Counted from the stretch's first letter, positions 11,747-22,683 are shown. The stretch is DNA of 64,000 nucleotides from Pyrenopolyporus hunteri (GCA_902806595.1 CADCXC010000004.1:310001-374000); one strand, 5' to 3'. The notes: a model not told the origin generated them from the sequence alone. Translations and numbers: made by a program.

Positions 11747-12930
11747 ATCGCCGTTTATATATTGAGGTTTGCTAGAATGAGCTGGATATAATTTGGGCTG
11801 TGAATGCTCGTGGATTAGGACCCGAAACACGGGATGGCATCCCAGGGCTGTAGATATGAATTCCGCTGCAGAGGACTAAGAAATTGCCAACTTATAGGTC
11901 ATTACATATATTTACCAGAGACTGTGAACGGCACCTTATAATATATGTGTAATAGGTAGTGTCTCGAGAACGTATCGAGGCGCTCAGCTCGGGCGGTTCA
12001 ACGTCACACACGTTCTACGTTACTCGGTCCGGGTCCTAAACCCATTGTAGAAGGAAATTTCCTTCTGATGAACCTTAGCCTCGGGCCGCCATATAAAAGA
12101 CGCTCGCGCTCGCCGAGAAAACCCCGCAAGCAATCTCTATCCAACAGTTTCCGTATTAGGCACATGCCGTAAATAAGATCTCGTAGTAATAGGTAGGTCC
12201 ACAGTCTCAACATGGGCAATTATATCAGATAGAAGTAGTGCGGAAGGAGTAATAGAAAGTAGCGGGAGAACAAACAAGACGTGACAAACACGCATATATG
12301 TCGTACAATCCACTCAATCGGTACGGTATCCTCATGAGCTAAATAAACCCATCTCCTATAGGGATTTTCACACGGCTCAGCGGGTTGCGGCAGATTCCAA
12401 ATGACGTGTAGAGTGAAATGGCCCTTTCTGAGCACCACACATGATGAAGGACCGGGGCTGACGGAATATATAGTAGCATCGTGACTACGAAGAGATCGAA
12501 CTTAGCTAATAATGGATCGGAGATAACTGGTATATTCCTCAATCAACCACGTTGAGGTCCTGTAATTTCATAGCAACCTTCACTATCCTCCCCGGAATCG
12601 TAGAAGTGCTGTTACCGGTTAGCCGTTAAGACTGACTCTCGTATTTAAGGCCCTGGGTCAGTGGGACGCGAGCCCTCAGAAAATTCCCTCTTATAGTGGG
12701 CCATAGAAGCAAACAAAATCCGGGGACATTGAGCTGGGCATCTGGCAGATGTACTGATAGGGGATGACCCCGTGTAAGACGGAGGTACTGAAAATGGATG
12801 TTCTTCGCTTGTAGCAAGAAAAAGCTACTGAAAAGCTTCATGGTATGGCATCTGATAAGGGACGCCTCAGGAGAAGTTTCATATGGTATATTATCCTGGG
12901 TGGCAAGATAGGTGCTTAATAGGAGGAAAG

Positions 12931-12955
12931 GGGTTAGGGTTAGGGTTAGGGTTAA
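12931..12955 (+). repeat. Interstitial telomere-type repeat (GGGTTA)4
   Basis: Four tandem GGGTTA units, the vertebrate and filamentous-fungus telomere unit, sit inside otherwise unique DNA. The run is too short to be a functional telomere. It may mark telomerase-patched break repair or an old fusion point. Confidence 0.9.
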
Positions 12956-14017
12956 GTTTCTCCCAAGGACCCCTTACCTAACAATTGATAGCAATATTTA
13001 TCTAATTCGAATAGTTGCGTAAGCTTAAGTCTAGACCATAATATAGTCGAATATTACATCCCGTTTAAGAACAGCAACCCTTCGATTCCAGGCCTTAACT
13101 GCACTGAAAAGTTCGACGATTACTTATGAGTACCTACCTATGTAGACACTAGAATGGGGATACCTTGTGTAAAGAAAAGTGCTCATTATACGTTAGCTAC
13201 AACCTATAATAATAATGATATGTAACCAGAAGCTAATTTATTACGGTATAATCTTTCCCCGGCCCTAAAGTATCGAGGTCGAAGGACTTAATTCAATTTT
13301 AAGTAAATTTAACCAACTACAGTTAATAGTACGACGGGGATATTTAGGGGAAACCGACGGGTATAAGTGATAACCCTGATTATTACACTGCTCCCGTAGC
13401 AGCATACCGTAAGTTGAACCCGAGACTCTGTTACTCTTAAGTGACACGTCACCCCTGCCTCTACATATTCATATAATGCAGGTGTAGAGACCGTGCCGGC
13501 CTTACTGTTTCAGGGCGGAGGGCCTACGTTTACTGTCGTAGCGATAGTCAGGTCCTAAAAGCAGAAAAGTAAACATCCCGGGCCAAAAAATAACTTGTTA
13601 TATATCGGCGTTTAATATTACGACTAAAAATGTTATAAAATAATGGGAGATTTTTACCAGGTTTAAAAGGTATTTCTTTATAGTAGGTAGGTACTTATTT
13701 GAGACATTATGCACTCAAATGGCCTCGTGCCCCAGCCGTCGAGATCCGTGGTAGAGCTCCCTTGCTAGCCCGCAGCTTATTTATTTTAGAATCGCTAAAT
13801 TGTCTAATCTCATTAACCAGGTTAGCGGGCTTGGATTCCGACTCTATCTGCCCCCGAGGATGAGGTTTAGACGTTGGGGAATGTAAGCTTAATGTGCTTC
13901 CAATCTGTCGCACCATAGCTCAAAAACATGCGAAGGAAGACCATTTTGAACTCAGTGCTACGTTAATAATAATAGGTTATACCGCCGATTCCCTGCTCGT
14001 GTAGGCGGAGGTGCGAA

Positions 14018-14037
14018 ATGTGCTCAAACCTGCTCAA
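14018..14037 (+). promoter_or_regulatory. Paired GCTCA boxes, candidate copper-response elements
   Basis: TGCTCA occurs at 14021-14026 and again at 14031-14036, exactly 10 bases (one helical turn) apart and about 200 bases before the Ctr start codon. A further TGCTC lies at 13994-13998. Yeast Mac1 binds pairs of TTTGCTCA in copper-uptake promoters. Only the GCTCA core matches here, so function is inferred. Confidence 0.35.
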
Positions 14038-14232
14038 TGTTGGCACTCGTTCCTTGAGGACCCGTAAGCACGGGTCCAGGTATTATGGTCGAGGGACACG
14101 TATAATAAGCCCGGCTTAGAGCATCTCATGTTGCACTTAAGTCTACTGTAAACTAGATGTCGAGATAGATATTTCGCAGATACCCGAGTGCTATTCGAAT
14201 AGAATTGACGTCCGTTCGACTCTCGAGAAATA

Positions 14233-14867
14233 ATGGACATGGCCATGCAGATGTCCGAGTCATCGACTAATACTACGGATACGGGAGAGATGGACGCTTC
14301 CCCGATGATAATGACATTCTTCCTCTCGTCCACGACGTCGCTCTTTTCGAAATCCTGGACGCCTGCGACGTCCGCCGAGTACGCCGGCACCTGCATCTTC
14401 CTAATACTCCTCGGGGTCGTCATGCGCGCCATGCTTGCACTGAAGCCGATTCTCGAGAAGTCCTTATGGGATACGGCTACTATCTCAGAAGGGGAATTAA
14501 TACCAACTGATGAAGCTGGGTGTCATAAGAATGGGACGGGCCGGCCGCCTGCGAAGCGTATATACGCCTCTGTACGAAGACGTTGGACGTCTTGGCGATT
14601 CGGGACGAGCTTAGGCAGAGCTTTCTTTGAGCTCCTACTAGCGGCTGTAGGATACCTGCTGTAAGTATGCGTCCGTCCCTGAGACCGTACCTAGGTAACT
14701 AGCGATTCGAAATTGCCCGCGAGACTGACTAAAGATCCAGTATGCTCGCAGTCATGACCATGAATGTTGGTTATTTCTTGGCAGTTCTCGGAGGGTTATT
14801 CTTAGGGACGTTCATCATCGGGGATCTAGCAGCCGATAGCTCTTTATATAGAGACCACCATTGCTGA
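14233..14867 (+). CDS. Ctr-family copper transporter
   Basis: Exons 14233-14660 and 14741-14867, with an 80-base GTAAGT...CAG intron (phase 2), give 184 residues. The N-terminus is methionine-rich (MDMAMQM), as in Ctr Cu(I)-binding ectodomains. TM1 is at about residues 56-76 (YAGTCIFLILLGVVMRAML). After a basic cytosolic loop come TM2, with the MxxxM copper-path motif (MLAVM) next to the splice junction, and TM3 with GxxxG (GLFLG). The tail ends DHHC, a plausible Cu(I) relay. Ctr proteins form trimers that admit Cu(I) across plasma or vacuolar membranes. Without splicing the frame stops before TM2, so the intron is required. It is divergent from the ferric reductase, which could supply Cu(I). 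Whether it is a plasma-membrane or vacuolar type cannot be told from sequence. Confidence 0.92.
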
Positions 14868-16095
14868 TGGGTAGTGTCACCCTTTACTGCCTGGTTTCTG
14901 AAGGAAGAGAGAGGAATAGGAGGTGGCTATCTGGTTTCTGGGGCTATTAACATCATCGTCCCGGCATAACGTGACCCGTCCCACGTACCTATATGTATTG
15001 TACCTGCGTAGGTACCTACATGTAGGTATAGAAGTGGGGAGTAGGTAACGGGAGGTTAGTTGCGTGGTACCTAGTTGAAAGAATACCTATCAGGAATACT
15101 ATAACCTATCACCTACCTATGTACCTACCTACCTAGGTATGTAGGTAGGTAGGTACGTATATAGGTAGGTAGGCATCACGCGAGACGCTCCTGATCCATT
15201 TTTATACTCTAAACAACTTGGCTCAATGCAATACCGCCTTGGGCGATGATTCCACACCGTCGTACCAATGTATACCACTTATTGCTTCTTTCCATTATTT
15301 TCTAAGGGTAGGTACGTGTCTCGAAGCTGGTGCTTCAGCCCATTGATGCAGCTGACGGCGGGTAGGTTCCTGACGTGGCTTGATGTAGTGTAACTCGAAA
15401 ACGATGAGCTGACATCATTTATAGATTTGCTCTCCGTCGCGATGTCCGTTGTTACTTGCGAGGCGAATACTTAGGTACCTACCTACCTACCTACCACAGA
15501 TTCCTACCACAGGTAGTAGGCCAGGTAGCTATATGTAGGCAGGCTCCCCTAACGGTGTGACGGGAAAAACGGATCTTAGTCAAGATCTCCGATTACGTAG
15601 CCGGTAACCAATAGATAAGCACGGAAATCCAAGAACGGTCCTATCAGTTATGTGGGGGCGTACATGCCTTTGGGCATCTCCCCTAGCGCGTCCGTCCTCT
15701 AGCGTCACTCTCTAATGCAGGTGCTTTTTCTTTTTCTGGTTTGCCGTTTCCTCACCTCTTCTCGTTTGCGCCTCTTGCATATAAGCCGCCTTTCGGGTGT
15801 CGCCAATAGGTACTTAACTCATCCCAAGGCTAGCTCTGACTGATGGAAGCTTTCCGTCTGAACTCTCTTCTACTCTGGATTGTTGGGTCGACTACTTGAT
15901 ACCCAGCCATACTTCTGCCAAAGACTCTCTCCTGGCCGTATTGTGTCTTCACGTTTCCTCTCGGAAGATCCTCCCGTCATAACTTGTTCCTCTTGATTCT
16001 TACTATACCTCTGTACTTTGCTGGCGTAAGAATATCGGGCACGGTCGCGAGGATCCTCTGGAGTTGTAGAACTCTCGTCGTTACCATAAGACAAG
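14868..16095. other. Gene-free spacer rich in GGTA/TACC palindromes
   Basis: 1.2 kb with dense runs of TACC and GGTA joined as palindromes (15110-15175, 15470-15500). A minus-strand frame at 15870-16112 opens only at TTG and overlaps exon 1 of the next gene, so it is not called. The part near 16000 is probably the 5' leader of the HD gene. Confidence 0.55.
15112..15175. repeat. Palindromic TACC/GGTA microsatellite
   Basis: Tandem TACC units turn into tandem GGTA units through a central CCTAGG, so the strand can fold on itself. Equivalent shorter blocks recur throughout the gene-free DNA of this window, at about 15475, 17350, 17470, 18075, 24425, 25310, 43217, 53000, 53520, 55825, 61580 and 63785. 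Confidence 0.85.
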
Positions 16096-17010
16096 ATGTC
16101 TTCTGATAGCAAGGAAAGTTTCGGTGAGTAAACCGTCCTCCGAGTTGTCTGACCGTTTGGCTGAACGAGACGAACTGCCTCGGTAGATCCTGGCGTTGTA
16201 ATTACCCCTAAGGTCTCAGGACCATGGACGGTCGAAAAGGTGTTGGCAAATATCCATCCCGAGGCCCCTGCGGAGGGCTCGAGCTCACCGCTTCCCTTCT
16301 TTCACGTCCTCGAGCGACTGAAGACGGGTAAACGGGAGGGATGGCGGCGTTTCGGTATCAATAGGTAGGAGGTGCCCCCCTCTCTTGTCCCTGGGTAAAG
16401 TCGGCGGGATGCTTATAGTGATGCCAGAGGCGAATCGATCGCCGATCACATGTACCGCATGTCTCTAATGACCCTCTTATGTCCGCCGTCGCTCGCGCCT
16501 AAACTCGATCTTAACAAGTGTATGAAGATGTGCCTCATTCACGACATGGCCGAGTCGATCGTCGGAGATATCACACCGGTGGATGGCGTTCCGAAACCGG
16601 AGAAGAGCCGGCGGGAGGCCGAGACGATGGACTACATTTCGCAGAACTTGCTGGGCAAGGTATATGGTGGCCTTGCCGGCCAGGAGATCCGGGCGATCTG
16701 GCAGGAGTACGAAGACTCCCAAACTCTGGAAAGCCACTTCGTCCACGACGTGGATAAGATGGAATTGCTGTTGCAGATGGTGGAGTATGAGAAGCGAGTT
16801 GATAAGCGCCTGGACCTGGGCGAGTTCGCTTACGTCGCGACCAGGGTGGTGCTCCCGGAAATGCAGGAGTGGGCTAGGGAGATACTCAAAGAGCGCGACG
16901 AGTTCTGGGGTCCGAAGGCGCATATCCACGGTGAAGCCGGTGTGAATGGCGGTGTGAAGGAGACGACGACTCAAGGCCAAGATGCGTACTACGCTAAACA
17001 GGAAGACTGA
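16096..17010 (+). CDS. HD-domain 5'-deoxynucleotidase (HDDC2/YGK1 family)
   Basis: Exons 16096-16123, 16220-16364 and 16428-17010 give 251 residues. The family core starts in exon 2 (KREGWRRFGI) and continues in exon 3 as RGESIADHMYRM. The HD metal site is visible: H in ADHMYR, HD in LIHDMAESIVGD and D in VHDVDKMEL. Relatives (human HDDC2, yeast YGK1/YBR242W, bacterial YfbR) remove phosphate from deoxynucleoside 5'-monophosphates. The long open frame alone begins inside the core (ATG 16450) and would lack the first metal-ligand histidine, so the upstream exons are needed. I chose the acceptor at 16427 (CCAG), because it restores the family sequence without insertion; one at 16418 would also stay in frame. 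The 28-base first exon is the least certain part. Confidence 0.87.
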
Positions 17011-19010
17011 AAAGAGAGGTGTGACAGGATGGTGAGCGGAACATGATCACCGTGTTGAACCGATGCCTGGAGACACGAGTTGCTCTCGATTGAAATTATG
17101 TCGGTTGCGGAATATCGTCACGTCGAGCGGATAGAATGGACTCAGGGGTTTTGGCTCGGGCTAGCATATGTATTGTACATGGAGAGAGGTACCTGGGGAT
17201 AGGAGCATACAAGCATGACTAGGTAACCATGACTAATCATGACATAGTGGTATTTACCCCGTTACCTCCGCTACATTGTTATTTTGTCTATCAGGCCTTC
17301 TCGGTACCCACCCAATATAACCTAGTACCTACTTATGGCAATGAACTCCCCATGTAGGTACCTAGGTAGGTAGGTAGGTAGGTATAGGTGTTCCAAATCT
17401 CAGGAGAAGACTTTTGCAATGTCATCTCCTGGTTTAGGGCGAAGGTGTCGGTGTCTAGACCTCATCTACATAGGTACCTACCTATGTACTAGGTACCTAC
17501 TGTAGCTCGGATGTAGCCCCGCGATGGCGCCCCGCTATATTTAACCCGAGTTTCCGGAAATGGCTCCCCAGGCAGCTGCCTGGACCAGTAGGGGATTAGC
17601 CTCTGCCCACTACCACTATTCTCAGCGTAGGTAAGTGCTATTGACTTCTAGGAATTGTACATAGGGTACCTACCCTGCAAAATATTCTGCCCTGGCAACG
17701 GCTTCTGTGGTTATTGTTATTGATAAAATTCGATCAACCGACAAACGCTTGAAGCGTACTATTAATATCAATGTGTTATCTTAATTCATCCAATTCAGGG
17801 TCTATTCTAAGACCCGTGCATCTTTAATCCAATTACCTAGGTAGTCTGGTTCAATCACTACATATTTTACAAGCTGTCGCACTGCCACGCCCGCGCTAGA
17901 GACATTTTGTTGTACGAGCTAGCAGACGGCTGATGATAAGCATGTGGACCTGATCGCACTTCAGTAGTTGCGGGTAGTCATTGTGCTTTTTTTTTCTTCT
18001 TCCTTTCCTTTACCCATCCTATGCAAGTCAATATTATACATCGCGACGCTTGCTCTACCGCAACGATAGGGGCCTACCTACCTAGGTAGGCAGACGTAGC
18101 TGAAAGAGTACCTACATGTAGGTAGGGAAAGACAAGAAAGCCAACGATTCAACAAACCAGCAGCTACAGCTACGTATGTAGGCCGGTCTACATCGGTATT
18201 GCGGAATACGTAATCACTAACCTTACCTCATAGGAAGAGCTGGACAGGCTACCCTGATTGGGTAACCTGGGTACATACCTAGGTACTTACCTAGCCTAAC
18301 CTAACTTGTGTACAAATTACATCCCATGTACAATACATAGCTCTTCCACCGCATCGTCATATAACCGCGTAAGACCGTTAGCAGGGTACGATCAGACACC
18401 ACGCGAACTCAAAAAAAAGAAGAGGCTTGTGATCACGAGCTCCAAAATCCGTCCCTCCTTCTTTACTCACCTTATCATAATTTCCTTTTTTTGTTTCCCT
18501 CTTTTCCCATCCCTGTCTCTCGGAACGGCCTATAGCAACGGGAACAACAACAACATCAACAACATCATCAACACCATCGATACCATCAATACCATCAATA
18601 ATATCGACAAAGACGCAAGCCCGTGCTACATCGAGTACGCAGGCTAAGGGACGCCGACAAACGACGACAAAGAAGCAATAGTCGTCGTTTATCGGCTCCC
18701 TTACTTTCTTTAGCCGAATTCACCTATTGTTGGCTATTCCGCCGTGGTGTGATAACAAACAGATTGTTTGACCGTCTTATCGAATAGGTACCCATAAGCG
18801 CATGTCAGCTCTCAAAGACTTTCAATTCTACAAAGTTACCACGCATCTTTTCTCGTGATCTGCCAACCGACAGCGCCCGCCGTTTCAACTCGCAATTCCA
18901 GCTCACCGTTTCAACTACCCTTGTACCCAGGTGAAGACCGACTTCGACCCAACCACTATTCAAATTCCCAATCAATTTCCGTCGCATCTATTCCGATCCC
19001 CTTGGCGCGT
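17011..19010. other. Gene-free 2-kb spacer
   Basis: It holds several GGTA/TACC palindromes (about 17345-17385, 17465-17500, 18075-18130, 18265-18300). An AAC/ATC trinucleotide tract lies at about 18536-18606. Open frames in it start at TTG or GTG and show no protein-like composition. The last 400 bases are probably promoter and leader of the gene at 19011. Confidence 0.5.
18536..18606 (+). repeat. AAC/ATC trinucleotide tract
   Basis: Imperfect run of AAC, ATC and ACC triplets about 400 bases before the next start codon. Probably a microsatellite in a promoter or 5' leader. Confidence 0.7.
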
Positions 19011-20558
19011 ATGATGTCCTTCGGGCCTCAGATTGTTATGCCTGGCGCGTTCCACTTCGAAACCCTCAACGACGGCACCTCTCTGTCCGGCGTTCACCCA
19101 GGCATGTTTCGACCTCCGATATCACCATCCGCCTCCAGCTCCGTATATCTGGGGAGATCTACGGGAAGCCTCTACTCGGACTCATCAACACCCGCCCCCA
19201 CTGTAAAGAGGAAACGACAGTGGCCTCGCGAACCCGCTTCATTCAATGACTACGGCGCGACCACGGGCGACGCGGGATTCGGCACTGGCGACGTGTACCG
19301 GGGAGGAGCCGACCTAGGCAGGATAAACGGAGGAAGAGAGCGACAATATGTTCTGGCCGGCCAGATCGAAACCCCAAATGGCTTGGCTTCCGGAAATACT
19401 GGGGGTGCGATGGAAGATAGCGTATATTCTGACGTTGACTATAGGCGCGCGCTAGGTCCCAAGCGCCAGCAAGGCGAGATAGAGTTGGCCAAGGCCAGTT
19501 CCGCGACAACTGCGCCGCCGTCACCCCCTCGGACGCGACGAACCGACGGATGGGGCTCGTTTGCTCTGAGTACGCTAGGCGGAGTTGTCGGCAGGGTATT
19601 CGAATTCTGTAAAACCGGGGTTTTCCGCGGCTTCTACGCCGGTGGAGGCAGGGGATACGAGATAAACACGTCGCCCGGACAGCAGTCCACTTCAACCGGT
19701 CAGGTTTGGTGTAACGAACACGACGTTCCTACTCTTCCGGATTTCAGCTCCAACACCGCACCAAGCGGATTTCAACAGTCGGACCAATCCTCATTTCATT
19801 ACGCGCCCGGCACGCCAGAATCCACGCCCCCTCCCGCAGCAAAACGGCGACACATCGGCGACGGAACTCCCGGGGATGAACTTCGTAAGAATTGGGTCAT
19901 GGTCCAGGAGCCTCCTGAAAGAACACGGCCGCAGAGTGTGGCTTCCCAAGCTCCGACAAGCCGTACACCCCAGCAGATGTTCCCACCAGTCCTTCACCGT
20001 CGCATGAGTCGCCCCGTCAGCCGTGTAAATACATCAAGTTATGCTCGGCGTCAGCCTAGCAGGGTCGGCCATACAGGAACTGTCTCGCTACCCAACCATC
20101 AGCCGGCAAGTTTCGCCTCTCCCCGAGCCCAGTCACCGGCTCCATCGCCGTACACTCCCAGCAGAATTCCGATCCCGAGCCGGCCGCAGTCTCCCATCAG
20201 TTTCTCACCAGCTCGTCTCTCGCAAAAACCCTCCCTCATTCCTAGTCCTAGCGTCCATCCGAAACGTAGCCACCAGAGGAACCATAGTACGGCTTCCTTG
20301 GCCTCCGCCGCGTCCGGCCGGATAAGGGGACGCGACTCAATGCTAGGGTTCGAGGACTATAGCCCTCGGTTAGACGCCGAGGCGAAGAATTTAGCCGCCA
20401 AGAGAATGCAAGAGGAAATGGAAACTGACATGCTAATGAACGACTTCAACGCTAGGTTGAGGGATATGATTCGGGAGGGCAAAGAAGCCCTCGGAACGAC
20501 CGTGGACGTCGAATTACACGATGATATGGACGGTGTGGATACTTGGGAGGATGAATAA
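19011..20558 (+). CDS. Unknown protein with conserved-looking FRGFYAGGG core
   Basis: Single exon, 515 residues from ATG 19011. The frame runs upstream only to a GTG at 18855, and a second ATG follows directly at 19014. Most of the protein is proline-, serine- and arginine-rich and probably disordered. One compact segment (about 184-220) reads DGWGSFALSTLGGVVGRVFE and then FRGFYAGGGRGYE; I recall this pattern from uncharacterised ascomycete proteins, but cannot confirm it here. A charged helix, perhaps coiled coil, ends the protein (about 455-490: AKNLAAKRMQEEMETDML). Short basic SPIR/KRR stretches could serve nuclear import or be phosphorylation sites. There is no signal peptide or membrane segment. 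Function unknown. Confidence 0.75.
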   Translation: MMSFGPQIVMPGAFHFETLNDGTSLSGVHPGMFRPPISPSASSSVYLGRSTGSLYSDSSTPAPTVKRKRQWPREPASFNDYGATTGDAGFGTGDVYRGGADLGRINGGRERQYVLAGQIETPNGLASGNTGGAMEDSVYSDVDYRRALGPKRQQGEIELAKASSATTAPPSPPRTRRTDGWGSFALSTLGGVVGRVFEFCKTGVFRGFYAGGGRGYEINTSPGQQSTSTGQVWCNEHDVPTLPDFSSNTAPSGFQQSDQSSFHYAPGTPESTPPPAAKRRHIGDGTPGDELRKNWVMVQEPPERTRPQSVASQAPTSRTPQQMFPPVLHRRMSRPVSRVNTSSYARRQPSRVGHTGTVSLPNHQPASFASPRAQSPAPSPYTPSRIPIPSRPQSPISFSPARLSQKPSLIPSPSVHPKRSHQRNHSTASLASAASGRIRGRDSMLGFEDYSPRLDAEAKNLAAKRMQEEMETDMLMNDFNARLRDMIREGKEALGTTVDVELHDDMDGVDTWEDE

Positions 20559-21590
20559 AAGAACATAGAACAAGGAGTGGCAATCTTCCACGAATTTCTC
20601 CGCTTTTGTTTCTTCAGCTACAGCAATGACTGAAGCTTCAAGTTCAATAACGTGAGTTTGGGCTTGAAAAAGGGCGTTCAGGTTATGTTTTCTTGGGGTG
20701 TCACGATTCAATGAGGACCCGATACCAGTTTCATGTTTCTTACATTAGTTGGAACAGCAGCACCAGTTTAGCAGAAGTCACACTAGGTTTAGGCGGGCTA
20801 TTTGTACAAATTTGTAGTGAATACAATATGGACCGTCCGGATGACCGGTGTCACCGATCATCTTCGGAATTATTTGTTACAATATCGCAACTCCCTATCA
20901 CCGTTCTCCCTCTCTAGGTACTCATCCAGCTACTCATTGGGGAGCTACATACGGATGGCTCAGATCTGGCGCCGGTAACTTAGAATTATGTGAACCTCGA
21001 CTAGATCGATCTTTCGCCTTTTTCATCTTATCCTCCCGCGCCTCGAACGTGCGCTAAAATGTCCCATTCGGCCATCCTGGTCCTACCACACCATTATGTA
21101 TGACCCCATTCTTGACCAAAGTACTAAGCAATAGGTAGATGCCGAGTAGGAGAACCTTATAGACTTGGAGAACAGTCAATAGTAGCCCTGACTAGAATCT
21201 CCCTAGGGGGTGATTCCACCTCGCCGCCTAGTCAAATACTGAGCATGATAGCTTCGGTGACCTGGATACGCGCGTATTATATTCATCCTGCGTCACATAT
21301 GGAGGTAGTAACCCTCTTCATCCCCACGATGATATCTACCTACCATACATCCCTAACTTACTAGCTGCTTTCACCTTTTGACTTCTGTTTCAAACACAAC
21401 GCCTTACACGATCATTTAAGAACCTCGAATTTTCTTTCATTCGACTCATCCAGCATGAAACCATTCTCATAGACAACTACCTCCTTATTAATCCCAGGTA
21501 CCTAGGCACGCATACTCACCTTACATAGGTAGATACCTATCTAGTACACATCCGCCAGTTCAGTACGATTCAGCAGCGCTCGGGAAAGCA
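20559..21590. other. Gene-free spacer
   Basis: 1 kb with no supported gene. Frames at 20693 and 20848 start at TTG or lack coding character. GGTA/TACC units occur near 21500-21540. Confidence 0.5.
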
Positions 21591-21896
21591 ATGGGCCAGC
21601 GCCTCAGCAGAAGTAAGAGCAAGAGTAAGAACAACAGCAGGAGCAAGAGCAAAAACAAGGGCAAGGAAAAGCAGAATAAGAAGAAGAAGAAGAGCAAACG
21701 CGAGGACCGGCCCACGCTCGAGGACCGCGGCGTGGTCGCGCTCGGCGAGGTCCCGCCGCGCTGGGTCCTGGTGCGGCCGTCGTCCCGCGCCTCCTTCACG
21801 TACTCGCCGATCCGCCGCGGCGGCAGGCAGTCGCTGCTCCAGGTCACCGAGATCACGGAGAAGATGCGGCGGCCGTATCTTACGAAGGTGCCTTGA
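21591..21896 (+). CDS. Possible small lysine/serine-rich protein
   Basis: A 101-residue ATG-started frame. The first 38 residues are mostly K, S, R and N (SRSKSKSKNN and similar). The C-terminal 60 residues look more like folded protein (LEDRGVVALGEVPPRWVLVR, SLLQVTEITEKMRRPYL). The local third-position GC is high, unlike the flanks, which supports real coding. MGQRLSRS at the start fits an N-myristoylation signal (G2, S6), so membrane attachment is possible. I do not recognise the family. The low-complexity half also opens frames on the other strand, so a false call remains possible. Confidence 0.45.
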   Translation: MGQRLSRSKSKSKNNSRSKSKNKGKEKQNKKKKKSKREDRPTLEDRGVVALGEVPPRWVLVRPSSRASFTYSPIRRGGRQSLLQVTEITEKMRRPYLTKVP

Positions 21897-22683
21897 GGGT
21901 TGGGGGGTTACGTTGCTGGTGGAGTTGGAGTTGGTCAAAAAGGGGGAGCCTATGTAATTTGGTGATATTACCTGCCTACGTAGGTACCTATACGGCACGT
22001 AGAAGAGAATAAAGGCTTCGCGAATAATTTAATCTAAGTCAAGATACTACGGCCTCGATTGTCGGAGTTAGCGTAGAGCGGCTTCGATATCTCGATTTGC
22101 TTACCTACCCATGATATTATGTATTAATATTTCAATTCGTTCTTACTAAATAAGTCTGCTTCTTGCGAATTGTTACTTTTCTAGAAGTTTGACTATTATC
22201 ATGTTTAATGGGCATCATGAACCTGCCTGGGTACAGATAATCAACCCCGTTAGACCATCCATCGGTTCCGCTCTGTCAGGCCGCACATCCGTTATCCATG
22301 GCCTGAACTGTTAGGCGAGTGACACCCTGCCTTTGGCTCACGAAGGCCAGGTCTCAAAGTCTAGATACACCCGTAAACTACCTAAGATACTTATATATGA
22401 TGACGTTCATCTAATCGAAGAGGAATACGCTACGCTTGTCATTTTGCGATAACGAGACGATGTAACCCTGTTATAGTCTTAGATTTTCCAAGACCACAAG
22501 ACTCCGATTCGTCTGAGCGTTCGATCAAGGCAGCGGTATGGTGTCTCCAGGCCGTAAGTAACAGGAGTTTAAGTCATGATGCTTCGCATACCCTTGACGC
22601 GCACAGGGTTGCTCGAAGAACGTCACTCAAGCGTCACCAGAGAGCTTTAAGTGCATGTGGTAAAGGCGTTCCTTGGACTCATT
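21897..22683. other. Convergent spacer
   Basis: 790 bases between the small lysine-rich frame (+) and the cysteine-rich gene (-). Nothing recognisable in it except a TACCTACG/GTAGGTACC unit near 21972-21990. Confidence 0.5.

Larger units (their letters stand above)
11747..14232. other. Divergent FRE-CTR spacer
   Basis: 2.5 kb between two divergent metal-uptake genes. It holds four telomere-type units at 12931-12955 and a GATA-like ATCAGATAG at about 12225-12233, close to the ATCWGATAA site of fungal iron regulators. Paired GCTCA boxes lie at 14021-14036 and TACCTACC runs at about 13130. Short frames here are interrupted or start at TTG or GTG, so I call no gene. Confidence 0.6.

Noticed and set aside
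14034..14432. 132-residue minus-strand frame
   Set aside because: Antisense to exon 1 of the copper transporter and its promoter.
15870..16112. 80-residue minus-strand frame
   Set aside because: Starts only at TTG, overlaps exon 1 of the HD gene, no recognisable content.
16477..16980. 167-residue minus-strand frame across the HD gene
   Set aside because: Shadow of the plus-strand gene, which has family motifs and upstream exons.
18306..18647. 113-residue frame
   Set aside because: TTG start; second half is the AAC/ATC microsatellite.
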